Source: an uncultured Alphaproteobacteria bacterium (GTDB lineage Bacteria; Pseudomonadota; Alphaproteobacteria; Reyranellales; Reyranellaceae). Taken from it: DNA of 16,084 nt. Both the position numbers and the translations under genes were made by a program. Position 1 is the stretch's first letter; each line of letters begins with the position of its first letter. Below, in pieces: positions 1 to 7,629 of the stretch. The notes under the pieces were generated by a model. That model ran no database searches. It was not told where the DNA came from and worked only from the letters and a program-made list of their open reading frames with translations. Location of the stretch: assembly GCA_903929895.1 (NCBI GenBank), contig CAIYWM010000150.1:1-16084 (forward strand). The letters are read 5' to 3'.

Positions 1-87
1 GGATCACGTAGATCAGGGCAGCTGTGTATTCGCTTGGTCGAAGCGCAGCCGTGGCTGGGTTGGGCGAAGCGCTCGTGAGGCAGTCTA

Positions 88-237
88 ATGTTAGCAACAG
101 CGTACCTCGGTACTCTCAAAGGCTTCATTGCCCTCCGCGGAAAGGACGAACCGCCCGGCTTCAAGTTCCTGCCGATGGCTGCGATCTCCCGCTTCACTCG
201 TTTTTGTCGGGACTACATCAACAGCCATGCTAGGTAA
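88..237 (+). CDS. Small hypothetical protein, possibly a phage or island remnant
   Basis: A 49-codon frame opens with ATG at 88 and closes with TAA at 235. A GAGG-like ribosome-binding stretch lies about 8 bases upstream (around 76-79), which favours this start. The translation begins MLATAYLGTLKGFIALRGK and ends with FCRDYINSHAR; it has mixed hydrophobic and basic residues and no motif I can assign. It lies upstream of a second short plus-strand frame at 294-434, and the two could be neighbours in a small prophage-type gene string, but that is inference. I do not recognise the family. The short length and the surrounding gene debris mean it may be a remnant or a chance frame. Confidence 0.3.
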   Translation: MLATAYLGTLKGFIALRGKDEPPGFKFLPMAAISRFTRFCRDYINSHAR

Positions 238-293
238 CGCGCCACCGCGCAAACCTTGAAGCAAAACTGCAGCCAAACTGGTTCTGTTCAACA

Positions 294-434
294 ATGCGAT
301 CCATTGGGTCGATCCTGTTCGCCGTATTACCTGCACTTCTGCGCGACCTCTCCGGTGTCGGTCTTGTCTCTTACGGCGCCTGGCTGGTCTACCTGCCGGC
401 CGACTTCATCGTCGGCGGGAGGCCGCCTTCGTGA
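294..434 (+). pseudogene. Truncated small membrane protein (5' part)
   Basis: ATG at 294 opens a 46-codon frame ending at TGA 432-434. The first ~42 residues look like a real protein: a short basic start, then a hydrophobic run including GVGLVSYGAWLVYLPADFIV, which would span a membrane once. The frame then runs into sequence that belongs to the opposite-strand hsdR remnant (from about 407-420), so the last residues (RPPS) are probably not original and the gene appears cut off at that junction. Small one-span proteins of this kind are common in prophages and islands, but I cannot name a family. No strong ribosome-binding site is visible. Function is unknown. Confidence 0.35.
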
Positions 435-1030
435 AATCCGGGAGGTTCTCGGTGACCAACTTCCCGTTCTCGCCGAGATACTCGACACGCTCGGTGACGA
501 TGGTGACGCCACCCCCATCGACGTAGATCTTCTTGCGGGGATCTCCGCCAACAGGGGGGAATCGTAATGTTGGGTGGGCCATCGAACAGGGTCTCGTCGT
601 CACCGGGCGCGCCGGGCAAGGCGCCGCCGCTATTATTGGGCGGCGGGACGTCATCTGGCAGGGCTACAGTGTAGTCCGGGCCGGGTTCGTAGATCTGGAC
701 GGGCTCGCCATCGAAGTCTGAGTCGGCAAAGTGGCAGGTGGCGCCGCGAAAGTCGACCACCGAGAAATTGACGTTTTTGGTGTCCTCGTGGACGAGGCTA
801 CGGCGACCGACGATCTGCTTGAATACAGTCATCGCGCCGACCTCCCGGTCGAGCTGATCGGCCAACAGGTCTGAGCGTCGACGCCCGTCTAGGGAGGGCG
901 AGCGGTCGTAACGAATACCAGTACTTAGCCTCCGGATCGATAGAGTTGCCGAGCTGCACTTAGCCCTCCTTATCGTTGCCGGCGATGCGCATGACGTACC
1001 GGTGGTTCTCTATCGTTGATGAGTGCTTAC
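407..1030 (-). pseudogene. hsdR: Type I restriction endonuclease subunit R (HsdR), C-terminal remnant
   Basis: HsdR is the ATP-dependent translocase and nuclease subunit of type I restriction systems. Read right to left on the minus strand, pieces of its helicase and C-terminal region appear in the right order but in different frames: HRYVMRIAGNDKEG (~1000-960), QLGNSIDPEAKY after a stop (~957-920), TGVDAQTC (888-865, helicase motif V), MTVFKQIVGR (832-803, start of motif VI), DFRGATCHFADSDFDGEP (~754-700), DDETLFDGPPNITIPP (to ~555) and GDPRKKIYVDGGGVTIV (~545-495). A TAA follows NDKEG. One frameshift falls near 865. Another falls in a G6 run at 554-559, where one base fewer restores the frame. 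Motif VI reads GRRSL where GRGTR is usual. No hsdM, hsdS or HsdR N-terminus is present. The fragment abuts a membrane-protein fragment on one side and the monooxygenase on the other. It is certainly non-functional. Confidence 0.85.
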
Positions 1031-2763
1031 GCATCCGGGCGCGAAGTTTAACGCCACGGAGCAGGCCAAGTACCTCGCCAACAAGGAGGCGCGCCGCGGT
1101 GCCGCCAACTACATGGCGATGGAAGGTGAATTCGCGAAGTATCTTGAGGACGCTTATTCCGCGCCGGCTATTCCTCGCGACAAGCTTAACGACGAGTGTG
1201 AGGTCCTGGTGATCGGCGCCGGCTTTGGTGCATTGGTGCTCTGGTACAAGCTTCAAGCCGCAGGCTTCAGCGATGTTCGTTTCTGCGAAAAGGGCGGCGA
1301 TGTCGGAGGTACCTGGTACTGGAATCGCTATCCGGGGATCGCTTGTGATGTCGAATCCTACTCCTACCTGCCGCTGCTGGAGGAGATGGGCTGCTATCCG
1401 AGCATGAAGTTCGCCTCGGGGTTCGAGATCCTTGAATATTGCCAAGCGATGGCCGAGCGTTACAGATTTTACGACCGTTGCCTGTTTCACACCACTGTCG
1501 AGCGCACCACCTGGCATGAGGATGGTGCGCGCTGGACGATCGAAACCGACCGAGGCGACCGCATGCGCGCGCGGTAAGTTGTGCTCGCCAACGGCATTCC
1601 AACCACGCCAAAGCTGGCGCGTATCGAAGGCATGGAAACCTTCACAGGCAAGGCGTTTCATACCTCTCGATGGGATTACACGTACGATCTTGAAGGCAAG
1701 CGCGTTGGTATCATCGGCACCGGGGCGACGGCCGTACAGGTGATTCCCGAGATCGCCAAAGTGGTGAAGGAACTCTATATCTTCCAGCGCACGCCCTCGA
1801 CCATCGACGTGCGCGACCAGCGCGCCACGACGCAGGAAGAGATTGATGCATGGTCGAAGGAGCCGGGTTGGGCCAAGGTGCGGCGTGAGCGTCTTGCCAC
1901 GATCTCCTCCGGTCGCACAGCCCTGCAGGGCAACGACGACTTCCTTGCAGGCCGTGTCAACCAGCTGAAGGAACGCAAGGTCTACGAACGCCAGTTATCG
2001 CCTGAGGAGATGATCCAGGCGCAGCTCAACACAAATTTCCGGATCATGGAGCAGATTCGTGCGCGCGTGGACGAGGTGGTAAAGAATCCTCAAACCGCTG
2101 CGGCGCTGAAGCCCTATTATCCGTATGGTTGCAAAAGACCGACCTTCCACGATGAGTACTTACCGACTTTCAACCTTCCACACGTGCATCTGGTTGATAC
2201 TGCGCTCCTGGGCGTGAGCAGGATTACGCCCAAGGGCGTCGTGCACGAAGGCATCGAATACGAACTTGACACGCTGATCTATGCCACCGGCTTCGAGTGG
2301 ATGGCGACGGGCACTTTCAATATGATCGTAGGCCGTGATGGCCGCACTCTGCGCAACAAGTGGCGCGATGAAGGCGTGCGTACCTTCCTCGGCATGCACA
2401 GCCACGGATTCCCCAACTTGTTGATCATGTCGGGCCCGCAGGGGGGGAGGTGGTCAGTTCAACTTCACGCGCGGCCTGGAAGGCCACACGGATTATGTGG
2501 TGTGGATGCTGAAGACTATGCAACAGCGTGGCGCAGGCATCGTCGACGTGAAGAAAGAGACTGAGGACGCGTACGCGAAGCATTGCCGAGAGGTCGACCG
2601 CATGACCGCGCCGCTGCGCGACTGTCTCAGCTACTACAACGGTGACGGTAACGCCGCGCCCGGCAGCCTCGCCTACTACGGTGGCCCCGCAAAATGGCAT
2701 CACCTGCGCATTGAAGCGCAGGCTTCGCTAGACCCGTACGTGTTCGGGAACCGTTACACCTAA
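1023..2763 (+). pseudogene. Type I Baeyer-Villiger/flavin-containing monooxygenase, broken by a stop and a frameshift
   Basis: The intact family uses FAD and NADPH with O2 to oxidise ketones to esters or lactones. Joined across its breaks the gene would give about 580 residues, the normal length for the phenylacetone-monooxygenase type with an N-terminal extension. Visible landmarks are the FAD Rossmann loop VIGAGFGA (residues ~63-70), GGTWYWNRYPG, the Baeyer-Villiger fingerprint FTGKAFHTSRWDY (~207-219) and the NADPH loop IIGTGATAV (~230-238). There are two lesions. An in-frame TAA at 1575-1577 sits between RAR and VVLANG, where a tyrosine or phenylalanine codon is expected. A G7 run at 2441-2447 shifts the frame; with six Gs it would read PQGGGGQFNFT and continue to the TAA at 2761-2763, ending YVFGNRYT. 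The GTG at 1023 follows an in-frame TGA and has no clear ribosome-binding site, so the true start may be lost at the hsdR junction. The bases could also contain sequencing errors. Confidence 0.9.
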
Positions 2764-2974
2764 ATGGGTCGTGTACGGTATTAGTCTAGGCATTCGGTCG
2801 TGGCCAACTTTCTAGGGCTGGTACCGTAGAACCACGCCCAAGTTTGAAAGTCGGTTCAGCCGACGCAAAAATGCGACTGGTGCTCAAATCCCTTAACCTT
2901 GGATTGCTCCGGCGGGAATTTTCCAGTTGTTTCCACTGGCTGCGAAGGCGGCAACCTGCATTGAGGCGACCCCT

Positions 2975-4033
2975 TCAGTCGAAATAGGCGTTCCGGGCAT
3001 GCGCCGCCTCGACGTACAGGGGCGGCAGGTGCAAGCCGCGGCGCCGCAGGCGGGGTGCGTTCAGTGCCACGTCGAAATGCGTGGCCTCCCGAGCCTCCGG
3101 CGGCTTGGCCCGACGGTCCGAAGCAAGCCACTCCAGGGCCATGCGCATGGAAATCTTGCCATACTCCTCCGGCGATGGCGCGATGCTCAGGCCGCCGCCA
3201 TCTGCCACATATCCAGAGCTCATGCCGATCGGCACGGGCGGGCAAGCGCGCTCCATCCATTCTGCCAACTCGGCACCCGTCACTGCCTTGGCCGATCCCG
3301 CGAGCAGCGGCATGCCGCGATGGCTCAGCACGAGGACAACGTCGGCCTTTCCGGCCCATGACTCACAGATCCGTTTCCATTGACCGAAGTCGCTAGCTGC
3401 CGCCGCGTCGACCAGCTGCAGCGGAGCCCAGTCGAAGCGCTGCACCTGCTCGAGCTCTGCTCGGCCCGTCTCGCTGTTGCGTGCCAGGGCAGCGACCCTC
3501 AGCGGTTGGCGCGGCTCGGTCCCCGCTGCAAAGGGGCGCACTCCGCGCAGCGCCTCGATGGCATCCCGGACTGCCACGAGCGGCAGGGTTTCGGCCACGC
3601 CGGTTACTGAGGCGCGCCCGTCGTAGCCATAGCGAGACGGGGGCTGATCGATCGAGACGTAGAGCCGGCGCAGGTCCGGCCGACCGGCGTCATGACGGGC
3701 CAAGAGGTCATTCGCTTCGTCGTCCACAGCGATCAGCAGGTCCGGAGACAACCTGTCCATCGCCCGGCGCGCATCCTGGACCCGGACCCGGACCGCTTCC
3801 GGACTGGTTCCTGGCTCGTCGAGACGCAGGTAGTGCCGTTCCACCCGGACGGGCTGACGGCTCGCCTGCAGCTCGCGCTCGAAGGCGAGGTCGAGCCTCT
3901 GTACCCAGGGACTCCCCTCGCTCCCGGAATGCAGGATCAGGAGCCGAGGCAGCGACGCCCGGAAGCCTCCGAGCGCAAGGAGCCCGCCCAGGACGAATCC
4001 GAAGATCATCAGGCGCCGTAGTTTCCGCCTCAT
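2975..4033 (-). CDS. Membrane-anchored ABC_sub_bind-type periplasmic binding protein
   Basis: The protein of about 352 residues starts MRRKLRRLMIF, with a basic head and a hydrophobic segment (~8-25) that acts as a signal or membrane anchor, so the rest should be periplasmic. After it comes LPRLLILHSGSEGSPWVQ, the opening strand typical of the ABC_sub_bind family (PF04392-like), followed by alternating strands and helices such as PDLLIAVDDEAND, ADVVLVLSHRGMPLL and PIGMSSGYVADGGGLSIAPS. This matches a two-lobe binding fold, though the ligand cannot be read. I chose the ATG at 4033 because its ATG overlaps the TGA of the upstream transporter (ATGA), a classic coupled junction; an in-frame start 8 codons earlier would lie inside that gene. 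The coupling suggests it works with the transporter. No ABC permease or ATPase gene is next to it. Confidence 0.75.
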   Translation of the reverse strand: MRRKLRRLMIFGFVLGGLLALGGFRASLPRLLILHSGSEGSPWVQRLDLAFERELQASRQPVRVERHYLRLDEPGTSPEAVRVRVQDARRAMDRLSPDLLIAVDDEANDLLARHDAGRPDLRRLYVSIDQPPSRYGYDGRASVTGVAETLPLVAVRDAIEALRGVRPFAAGTEPRQPLRVAALARNSETGRAELEQVQRFDWAPLQLVDAAAASDFGQWKRICESWAGKADVVLVLSHRGMPLLAGSAKAVTGAELAEWMERACPPVPIGMSSGYVADGGGLSIAPSPEEYGKISMRMALEWLASDRRAKPPEAREATHFDVALNAPRLRRRGLHLPPLYVEAAHARNAYFD

Positions 4034-5940
4034 GCCAACCCCAGCCAGCGCCACCACGGTATCGAGGCGTAGGCCACGACGATCCGTGCGACGTTCATGC
4101 CGTTGTTGTAGAGGAAGAAACGCCGACGATCGAAGCTGTTCGGTGCAACTTGCGAAGTGAACTGCAGGAAGACAGAACTTTGGTACGGCAGGAACCAGAT
4201 GTCACTGAACATTGTCGCCAGGAACAGGCAGATCCAGGGATGGATGCTGTTCGCCTCTGCGATCGGCATCAGAATCACGAACGATGCCAGCATGCCCGCG
4301 GTGAGCGGCAGGACGAGACGTACCAGCAGCGTGACGGCCAGCGCGGCCAGGACGAAGATTTCCAGCCTTCCATCCACGAATTGGCACCACGGCGCGAGTG
4401 CCCCGGCCAGGGCGACCTGCAGTCCGTGATAGTCCATGATGCGTGTGATGCTGTCCAAACTGACCAGGAAGAACAGCATTGGCCAGTCGATCTCGCGGCG
4501 AAAGTCCTGCTTTGAGAACTGCCCCGAGAGCAAAAGGACGACGAGGACGACCCCGGCAAACCAGGCCAACGGGACCTGGTGCCAAGCATAGGTACCAGCG
4601 GCAGCGAAGAAGAACAGGAAACCGAGGGCTGCCAGTCGCTCGGCCGGCGCCAGCGGGCCGAGCAGTGCGAGCTGCTCGACAATGCGTTCCTTGGGCAGGG
4701 AGCTAGGGGCAGGCCCTCGGAACAGTCCGGCGGACAATACGCCGTGCAGGACGGTCACGCCAAGCGCTGCGACCCCGGCCGCGAGCCCCCAGAACAGGCC
4801 CAGAAACTCGGCCTGGATCTGCGCCGGCAGTAGGCTGACTGCCACGATGTTGGCCGACTTGCTGGTCGCAAGCATCGGCGACATCAGCATCGCACCCGAG
4901 AAAGTCGCCGCCATGAGGCCGGTGGCGGCTCGGCTTCCGGGGGGCACCTTCAAACCCTCCAGCATGTCGCGGTACAGGGGCACGAGCAGCGAGAGTCGGT
5001 TGTTGCCCGAGGGCATCACAGGCGACAGGGCAAATCCGCCGAACAGCAGAACCGAGCGATGGAAGAGCGGCCGGTCCGGCATCTTGAGCAGCAGCCACAG
5101 CATCGCACGATAGCTCAGCCCGGAGGCCGTGATGATCGCTGCCAGTGCGAACACCCCCACCAGCATCACAAACCCGGCGGAGGAAAAGCCGGCCAGCGCC
5201 ACTCCCGGAGGGGCCAGCCCTACGAACAGCATGGCGACTATGGCCAGCAAGGGTGGGACGAACTCGTCGACGAGCGCGAAGACCCACAGCACGATCATGG
5301 CCGTTCCGACGGCGATCGTCATAGCGGCCGGCGGTGTCCAGCCGATGTAGGCTCCGAGTAAATAAGCAAGAGGGGGCAACGCCACGGCCATCGTCCAGCC
5401 GATCACCTCGAACAGGCCGACCTGCAACGGCCGCCGGGTCGGCAGCGTCGACGGCCGCGCCAGCGGTTCCATCGCTAGTCGCGAGGTGAACTCGCTGAAG
5501 GCAAGGCCGACGCACTCGGGATTGTCCCGGGCGAAGGCCCTTAGAGCATCGGCGGGCACACTCCAGCCGGTCCCGTCACGACGCGCCACGGCCGAGAGGG
5601 CATAGCGATCGATGCCGGTCGCGATTTCCTCGCCACACGAAGCGACGAGCCCGGCGACCTCGCGCCCGCCGGGCGTGACGAGCTGGAAGTCCTGCTGCGC
5701 GGCGAGCAGCAGGACTGCAGCAGGTTCTCCCGCCCGCGCAACCACCTCGCCGGCACGATAGGCGAGGGGCTCCATGGCGCCCAGCAACCGTGCGAACCGC
5801 GCCGGTGCCATGTCTCGGAAGAGCGGGGTCTCCCGCAATATGGCCAGCGGGCTGGCCTGCGAGCACGCCACCGATCTGCTCAGGGAAGAGAGTTCGCTAT
5901 TCGGTGGAATGAGTCGCGTAGCAACGCGGTCTGCTGGCAA
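4030..5940 (-). CDS. SLC13/DASS-type transporter with N-terminal cyclic-nucleotide-binding-like domain
   Basis: A two-part inner-membrane protein of about 636 residues. Residues ~33-155 resemble a cNMP-binding (CAP/CRP-type) beta-roll: LAILRETPLFRDMAPARFARLL, then a glycine-bearing strand AYRAGEVVARAGEPAAVLLL. The PBC signature is not clearly conserved, so ligand binding is uncertain. From ~175 onward there are many hydrophobic segments in two similar halves, as in divalent-anion:sodium symporters, which carry dicarboxylates, sulfate or related anions. The first half has PSGNNRLSLLVPL followed by ATSKSANIVAVSLLP; the second has FSDIWFLPYQSSVFLQF. The canonical SNT substrate motifs are not present in standard form, so the substrate is open. 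The start is a TTG at 5940 without a good ribosome-binding site; a GTG at 5871 would shorten it by 23 residues and still keep both domains. It is coupled by ATGA to the binding-protein gene downstream. Confidence 0.85.
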   Translation of the reverse strand: MPADRVATRLIPPNSELSSLSRSVACSQASPLAILRETPLFRDMAPARFARLLGAMEPLAYRAGEVVARAGEPAAVLLLAAQQDFQLVTPGGREVAGLVASCGEEIATGIDRYALSAVARRDGTGWSVPADALRAFARDNPECVGLAFSEFTSRLAMEPLARPSTLPTRRPLQVGLFEVIGWTMAVALPPLAYLLGAYIGWTPPAAMTIAVGTAMIVLWVFALVDEFVPPLLAIVAMLFVGLAPPGVALAGFSSAGFVMLVGVFALAAIITASGLSYRAMLWLLLKMPDRPLFHRSVLLFGGFALSPVMPSGNNRLSLLVPLYRDMLEGLKVPPGSRAATGLMAATFSGAMLMSPMLATSKSANIVAVSLLPAQIQAEFLGLFWGLAAGVAALGVTVLHGVLSAGLFRGPAPSSLPKERIVEQLALLGPLAPAERLAALGFLFFFAAAGTYAWHQVPLAWFAGVVLVVLLLSGQFSKQDFRREIDWPMLFFLVSLDSITRIMDYHGLQVALAGALAPWCQFVDGRLEIFVLAALAVTLLVRLVLPLTAGMLASFVILMPIAEANSIHPWICLFLATMFSDIWFLPYQSSVFLQFTSQVAPNSFDRRRFFLYNNGMNVARIVVAYASIPWWRWLGLA

Positions 5941-6263
5941 TCTATCGGCCCGAGCGTGATATCGAAGGAGGGGTAGGCGAGCGTTTGCTTATGGGCGAAG
6001 GCCAAGCGGGCTGGCTCCGGGTTTTTCATGCCGGTCTATAACAAATGGCGGTGAGCTCGGGCAATGGAGCCAGTGCATGACTGCCTCCAACTCACGGATA
6101 GCCTCGAATGGACACAAGCTCTGCTGCGGGAAACTTCGGAAAGCTGGGCGAAAGTTACCGCCAAAATGGAAGCATCTCCCGGGATCACGGGGAGATTCCA
6201 TGGCAAAAAGCCGATGCTTGATCCCGGAACGGGAGCCAGAATTTCAAATGCTCGAAGGCATCG
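5941..6263. other. Gene-poor stretch upstream of the transporter operon
   Basis: Several frames stay open across this stretch on both strands, but none has convincing protein character, a family motif or a good start. A purine-rich AAGGAGGGG run at about 5964-5972 on the plus strand looks like a ribosome-binding site. The frame that follows (MGEGQAGWLRVFHAGL) ends after a few codons. The promoter of the minus-strand transporter operon must lie here or inside the adjacent ORF, but I cannot point to clear -35 and -10 boxes. Confidence 0.4.
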
Positions 6264-6632
6264 ATGGATAGCAGCCGCGGCCATCGGCAAGGGGCGTCCT
6301 TGTTGGGAGAGGCTGAGACGTTGGCTCTGTTGCATCGGATCAACGAAGACGCGATGGCAATACAGGATTGGCGCTTTTGTCTCGACGCAGATGGATCGGC
6401 ACTGGTTCGAGCAAATTTCGATGGTAGGGACTTTGCTTCGAAGCTGTTTGCCGAGCGGATATTTCCCGGAGCCAATCAGTTTGTCGATAAGTGTGTAATG
6501 CGGGTAGTAGGCACGTCCATTTCGAAGTCCGCTCTCGGAAAAGAGGGCAGATTCCATTTGTCGCCTCTACCGCTCGCAAGAACCTACCACACTTATTTGA
6601 AGCCCTTCGTGCCGAAGGTGTCGGCAGAGTAG
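6264..6632 (+). CDS. Hypothetical protein, 122 residues, unrecognised
   Basis: The ATG at 6264 is preceded by GAAGG five bases upstream, a usable ribosome-binding site, and the frame runs to TAG at 6630. The translation has a plausible globular mix, including ETLALLHRINEDAMAIQDW, LDADGSALVRANFDGRDF and FPGANQFVDKCVMRVVGTSI. No membrane span, signal peptide or catalytic motif is visible. Base composition is a little less GC-rich than the flanking intact genes, which fits foreign or decaying DNA. It sits alone in a gene-poor region, so there is no operon context. It may be a real small gene, a piece of a larger dead one, or a chance frame. I cannot assign a function. Confidence 0.35.
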   Translation: MDSSRGHRQGASLLGEAETLALLHRINEDAMAIQDWRFCLDADGSALVRANFDGRDFASKLFAERIFPGANQFVDKCVMRVVGTSISKSALGKEGRFHLSPLPLARTYHTYLKPFVPKVSAE

Positions 6633-6956
6633 TACCTGCGGGATCGACGGCAACATGATGGGTGTGCTGGTGGGGCAATAGAGTTTGATGCCAACTCAAC
6701 TGGTCCTATGCGCTCTCTGTCACCAGCGAGGACATGCGCCCGCCGTAGTTGCCAATGACTCGTGCCGCACTGGTTTATGGTAGGATGCTTCTTAACGTTG
6801 AGAATTACACGCTAGCCCGATGGTCGTCGCACATTTACCGCGGCCTTGGCAGGCGGCGTAATGGTGTTCTGTTCATCTCCGACAATCGCACTGGTGAGGC
6901 CGGAATCCGTTGTTGGCCCGGTACGGGATCGCTAACGCTGCGGTAGCCGATTGTCG
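6633..6956. other. Intergenic or decayed sequence before the kinase remnant
   Basis: No frame here gives a recognisable protein. A 65-codon plus-strand frame from 6749 contains VLFISDNRTG (~6870), which faintly resembles the N/G1 box of a histidine kinase (DNGxG). The spacing to the recognisable kinase tail at 6957 is too long for an intact domain. It could be an eroded part of the same kinase, or chance. No RNA gene or mobile element ends were found. Confidence 0.3.
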
Positions 6957-7107
6957 CCATTCTTCACGACTAAGCCGGTGGGCGAGGCATGGGCCTCGGC
7001 CTCGCGACGTCGTACGATGTCGTGTGCGATGCGGCGGGCACGCTTTCGCTCTCGCCCGATGGACCCGGCGCCACGTTCCGGATCTATTTGCCGGCGTGCG
7101 TAGAGGT
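6957..7107 (+). pseudogene. Sensor histidine kinase, C-terminal ATPase-domain remnant
   Basis: Two adjacent frames spell the end of a histidine-kinase ATP-binding domain. PFFTTKPVGE runs from 6957 to 6986 (the F box). Then, shifted by one base, MGLGLATSYDVV starts at 6989 (the G2 box, normally G-x-GLGLA) and continues through SPDGPGATFRIYLPA, the usual last strand. A single missing base in the glycine codon before ATG 6989 explains the shift. The upstream parts (histidine phosphoacceptor, sensor) are absent or unrecognisable, and the frame has no stop before the next gene begins at 7141. Once a two-component sensor, it is now dead. The original kinase may have ended or continued into a receiver domain around here; I cannot tell which. 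Confidence 0.75.
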
Positions 7108-7140
7108 TACTGAAACGGCCCCTCAGTCCGAGAGGAACAC

Positions 7141-7629
7141 ATGGCGATACGCATTCTTTTCGTGTCCACCGGCGGCATCTGCCGGGCCCCCATGGCGGTC
7201 GGCGCCCTGCGGACGATCGTCAGATGCGCAGGATTGGCCGACTCGTTCGAAATCGACGGGGCGGCAACCTATGGCGGCTATACGGATCAGCCGCCTTCAC
7301 CCCTCGCCATCGAGGCGGCCGGGCGCCGGGGCTACGCGATTGATGACCTCAAGGCTCGGCCTCTTGCCGCCGCAGACATGGCACACTTTGACTATCCCTT
7401 GGCCATGGATCGGACCCATCTAGCTGCCATGCGGTGGTTGGCGCCGAGCGGCCTCACCGAGCGGCCGCAGATGTTCATGTGGTACGCGCCAGCTCTGGGC
7501 GTTCGCGATATCCAGGACCCGTTCGGTGGGACGAATGAGGACTTCGAACGGGCCCTCGACCTGATCGAGGCCGGCTGCGCCGGCCTGCTCAGGCGCCTGC
7601 AAACGGCCCTGATTGGCGCAAGAAGGTGA
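7141..7629 (+). CDS. Low-molecular-weight protein tyrosine phosphatase homologue, Cys->Ser at the active site
   Basis: This 162-residue protein has the size and fold pattern of LMW-PTP, cytoplasmic enzymes that remove phosphate from tyrosine residues through a cysteine nucleophile in a C-x5-R loop. Here the loop at residues 9-17 reads STGGICRAP. The nucleophile position is Ser9 (TCC at 7165-7167), the usual Asn is Gly12, and Cys14 and Arg15 are kept. The C-terminal general-acid segment is intact as QDPF (Asp126). Other family features are GGYTDQPPSPLAIEAAGRRGY (~45-65) and the C-terminal helix DFERALDLIEAG. AGAGG at 7131-7135 is a good ribosome-binding site and fixes the start. By analogy with Cys->Ser PTP mutants it should bind phosphotyrosine or another oxyanion but not turn it over; this is inference. 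It stands alone after a dead kinase fragment. Either it is a binding-only pseudophosphatase or it is the first step of decay. Confidence 0.85.
   Translation: MAIRILFVSTGGICRAPMAVGALRTIVRCAGLADSFEIDGAATYGGYTDQPPSPLAIEAAGRRGYAIDDLKARPLAAADMAHFDYPLAMDRTHLAAMRWLAPSGLTERPQMFMWYAPALGVRDIQDPFGGTNEDFERALDLIEAGCAGLLRRLQTALIGARR

Noticed and set aside
960..1661. A 233-codon minus-strand frame
   Set aside because: Most of it is antisense to the monooxygenase. Only its last ~25 residues (HRYVMRIAGNDKEG) are real, and those belong to the hsdR remnant.
3481..4515. A 344-codon open frame on the plus strand
   Set aside because: It crosses the junction of two coupled minus-strand genes and is Arg/Pro/Gly-rich, a compositional artefact.
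6324..6335. GGCTCTGTTGCA, resembling the terminal repeat of IS6-family elements
   Set aside because: The following bases do not continue the repeat, no second end or transposase piece is nearby, and 12 bases can match by chance.
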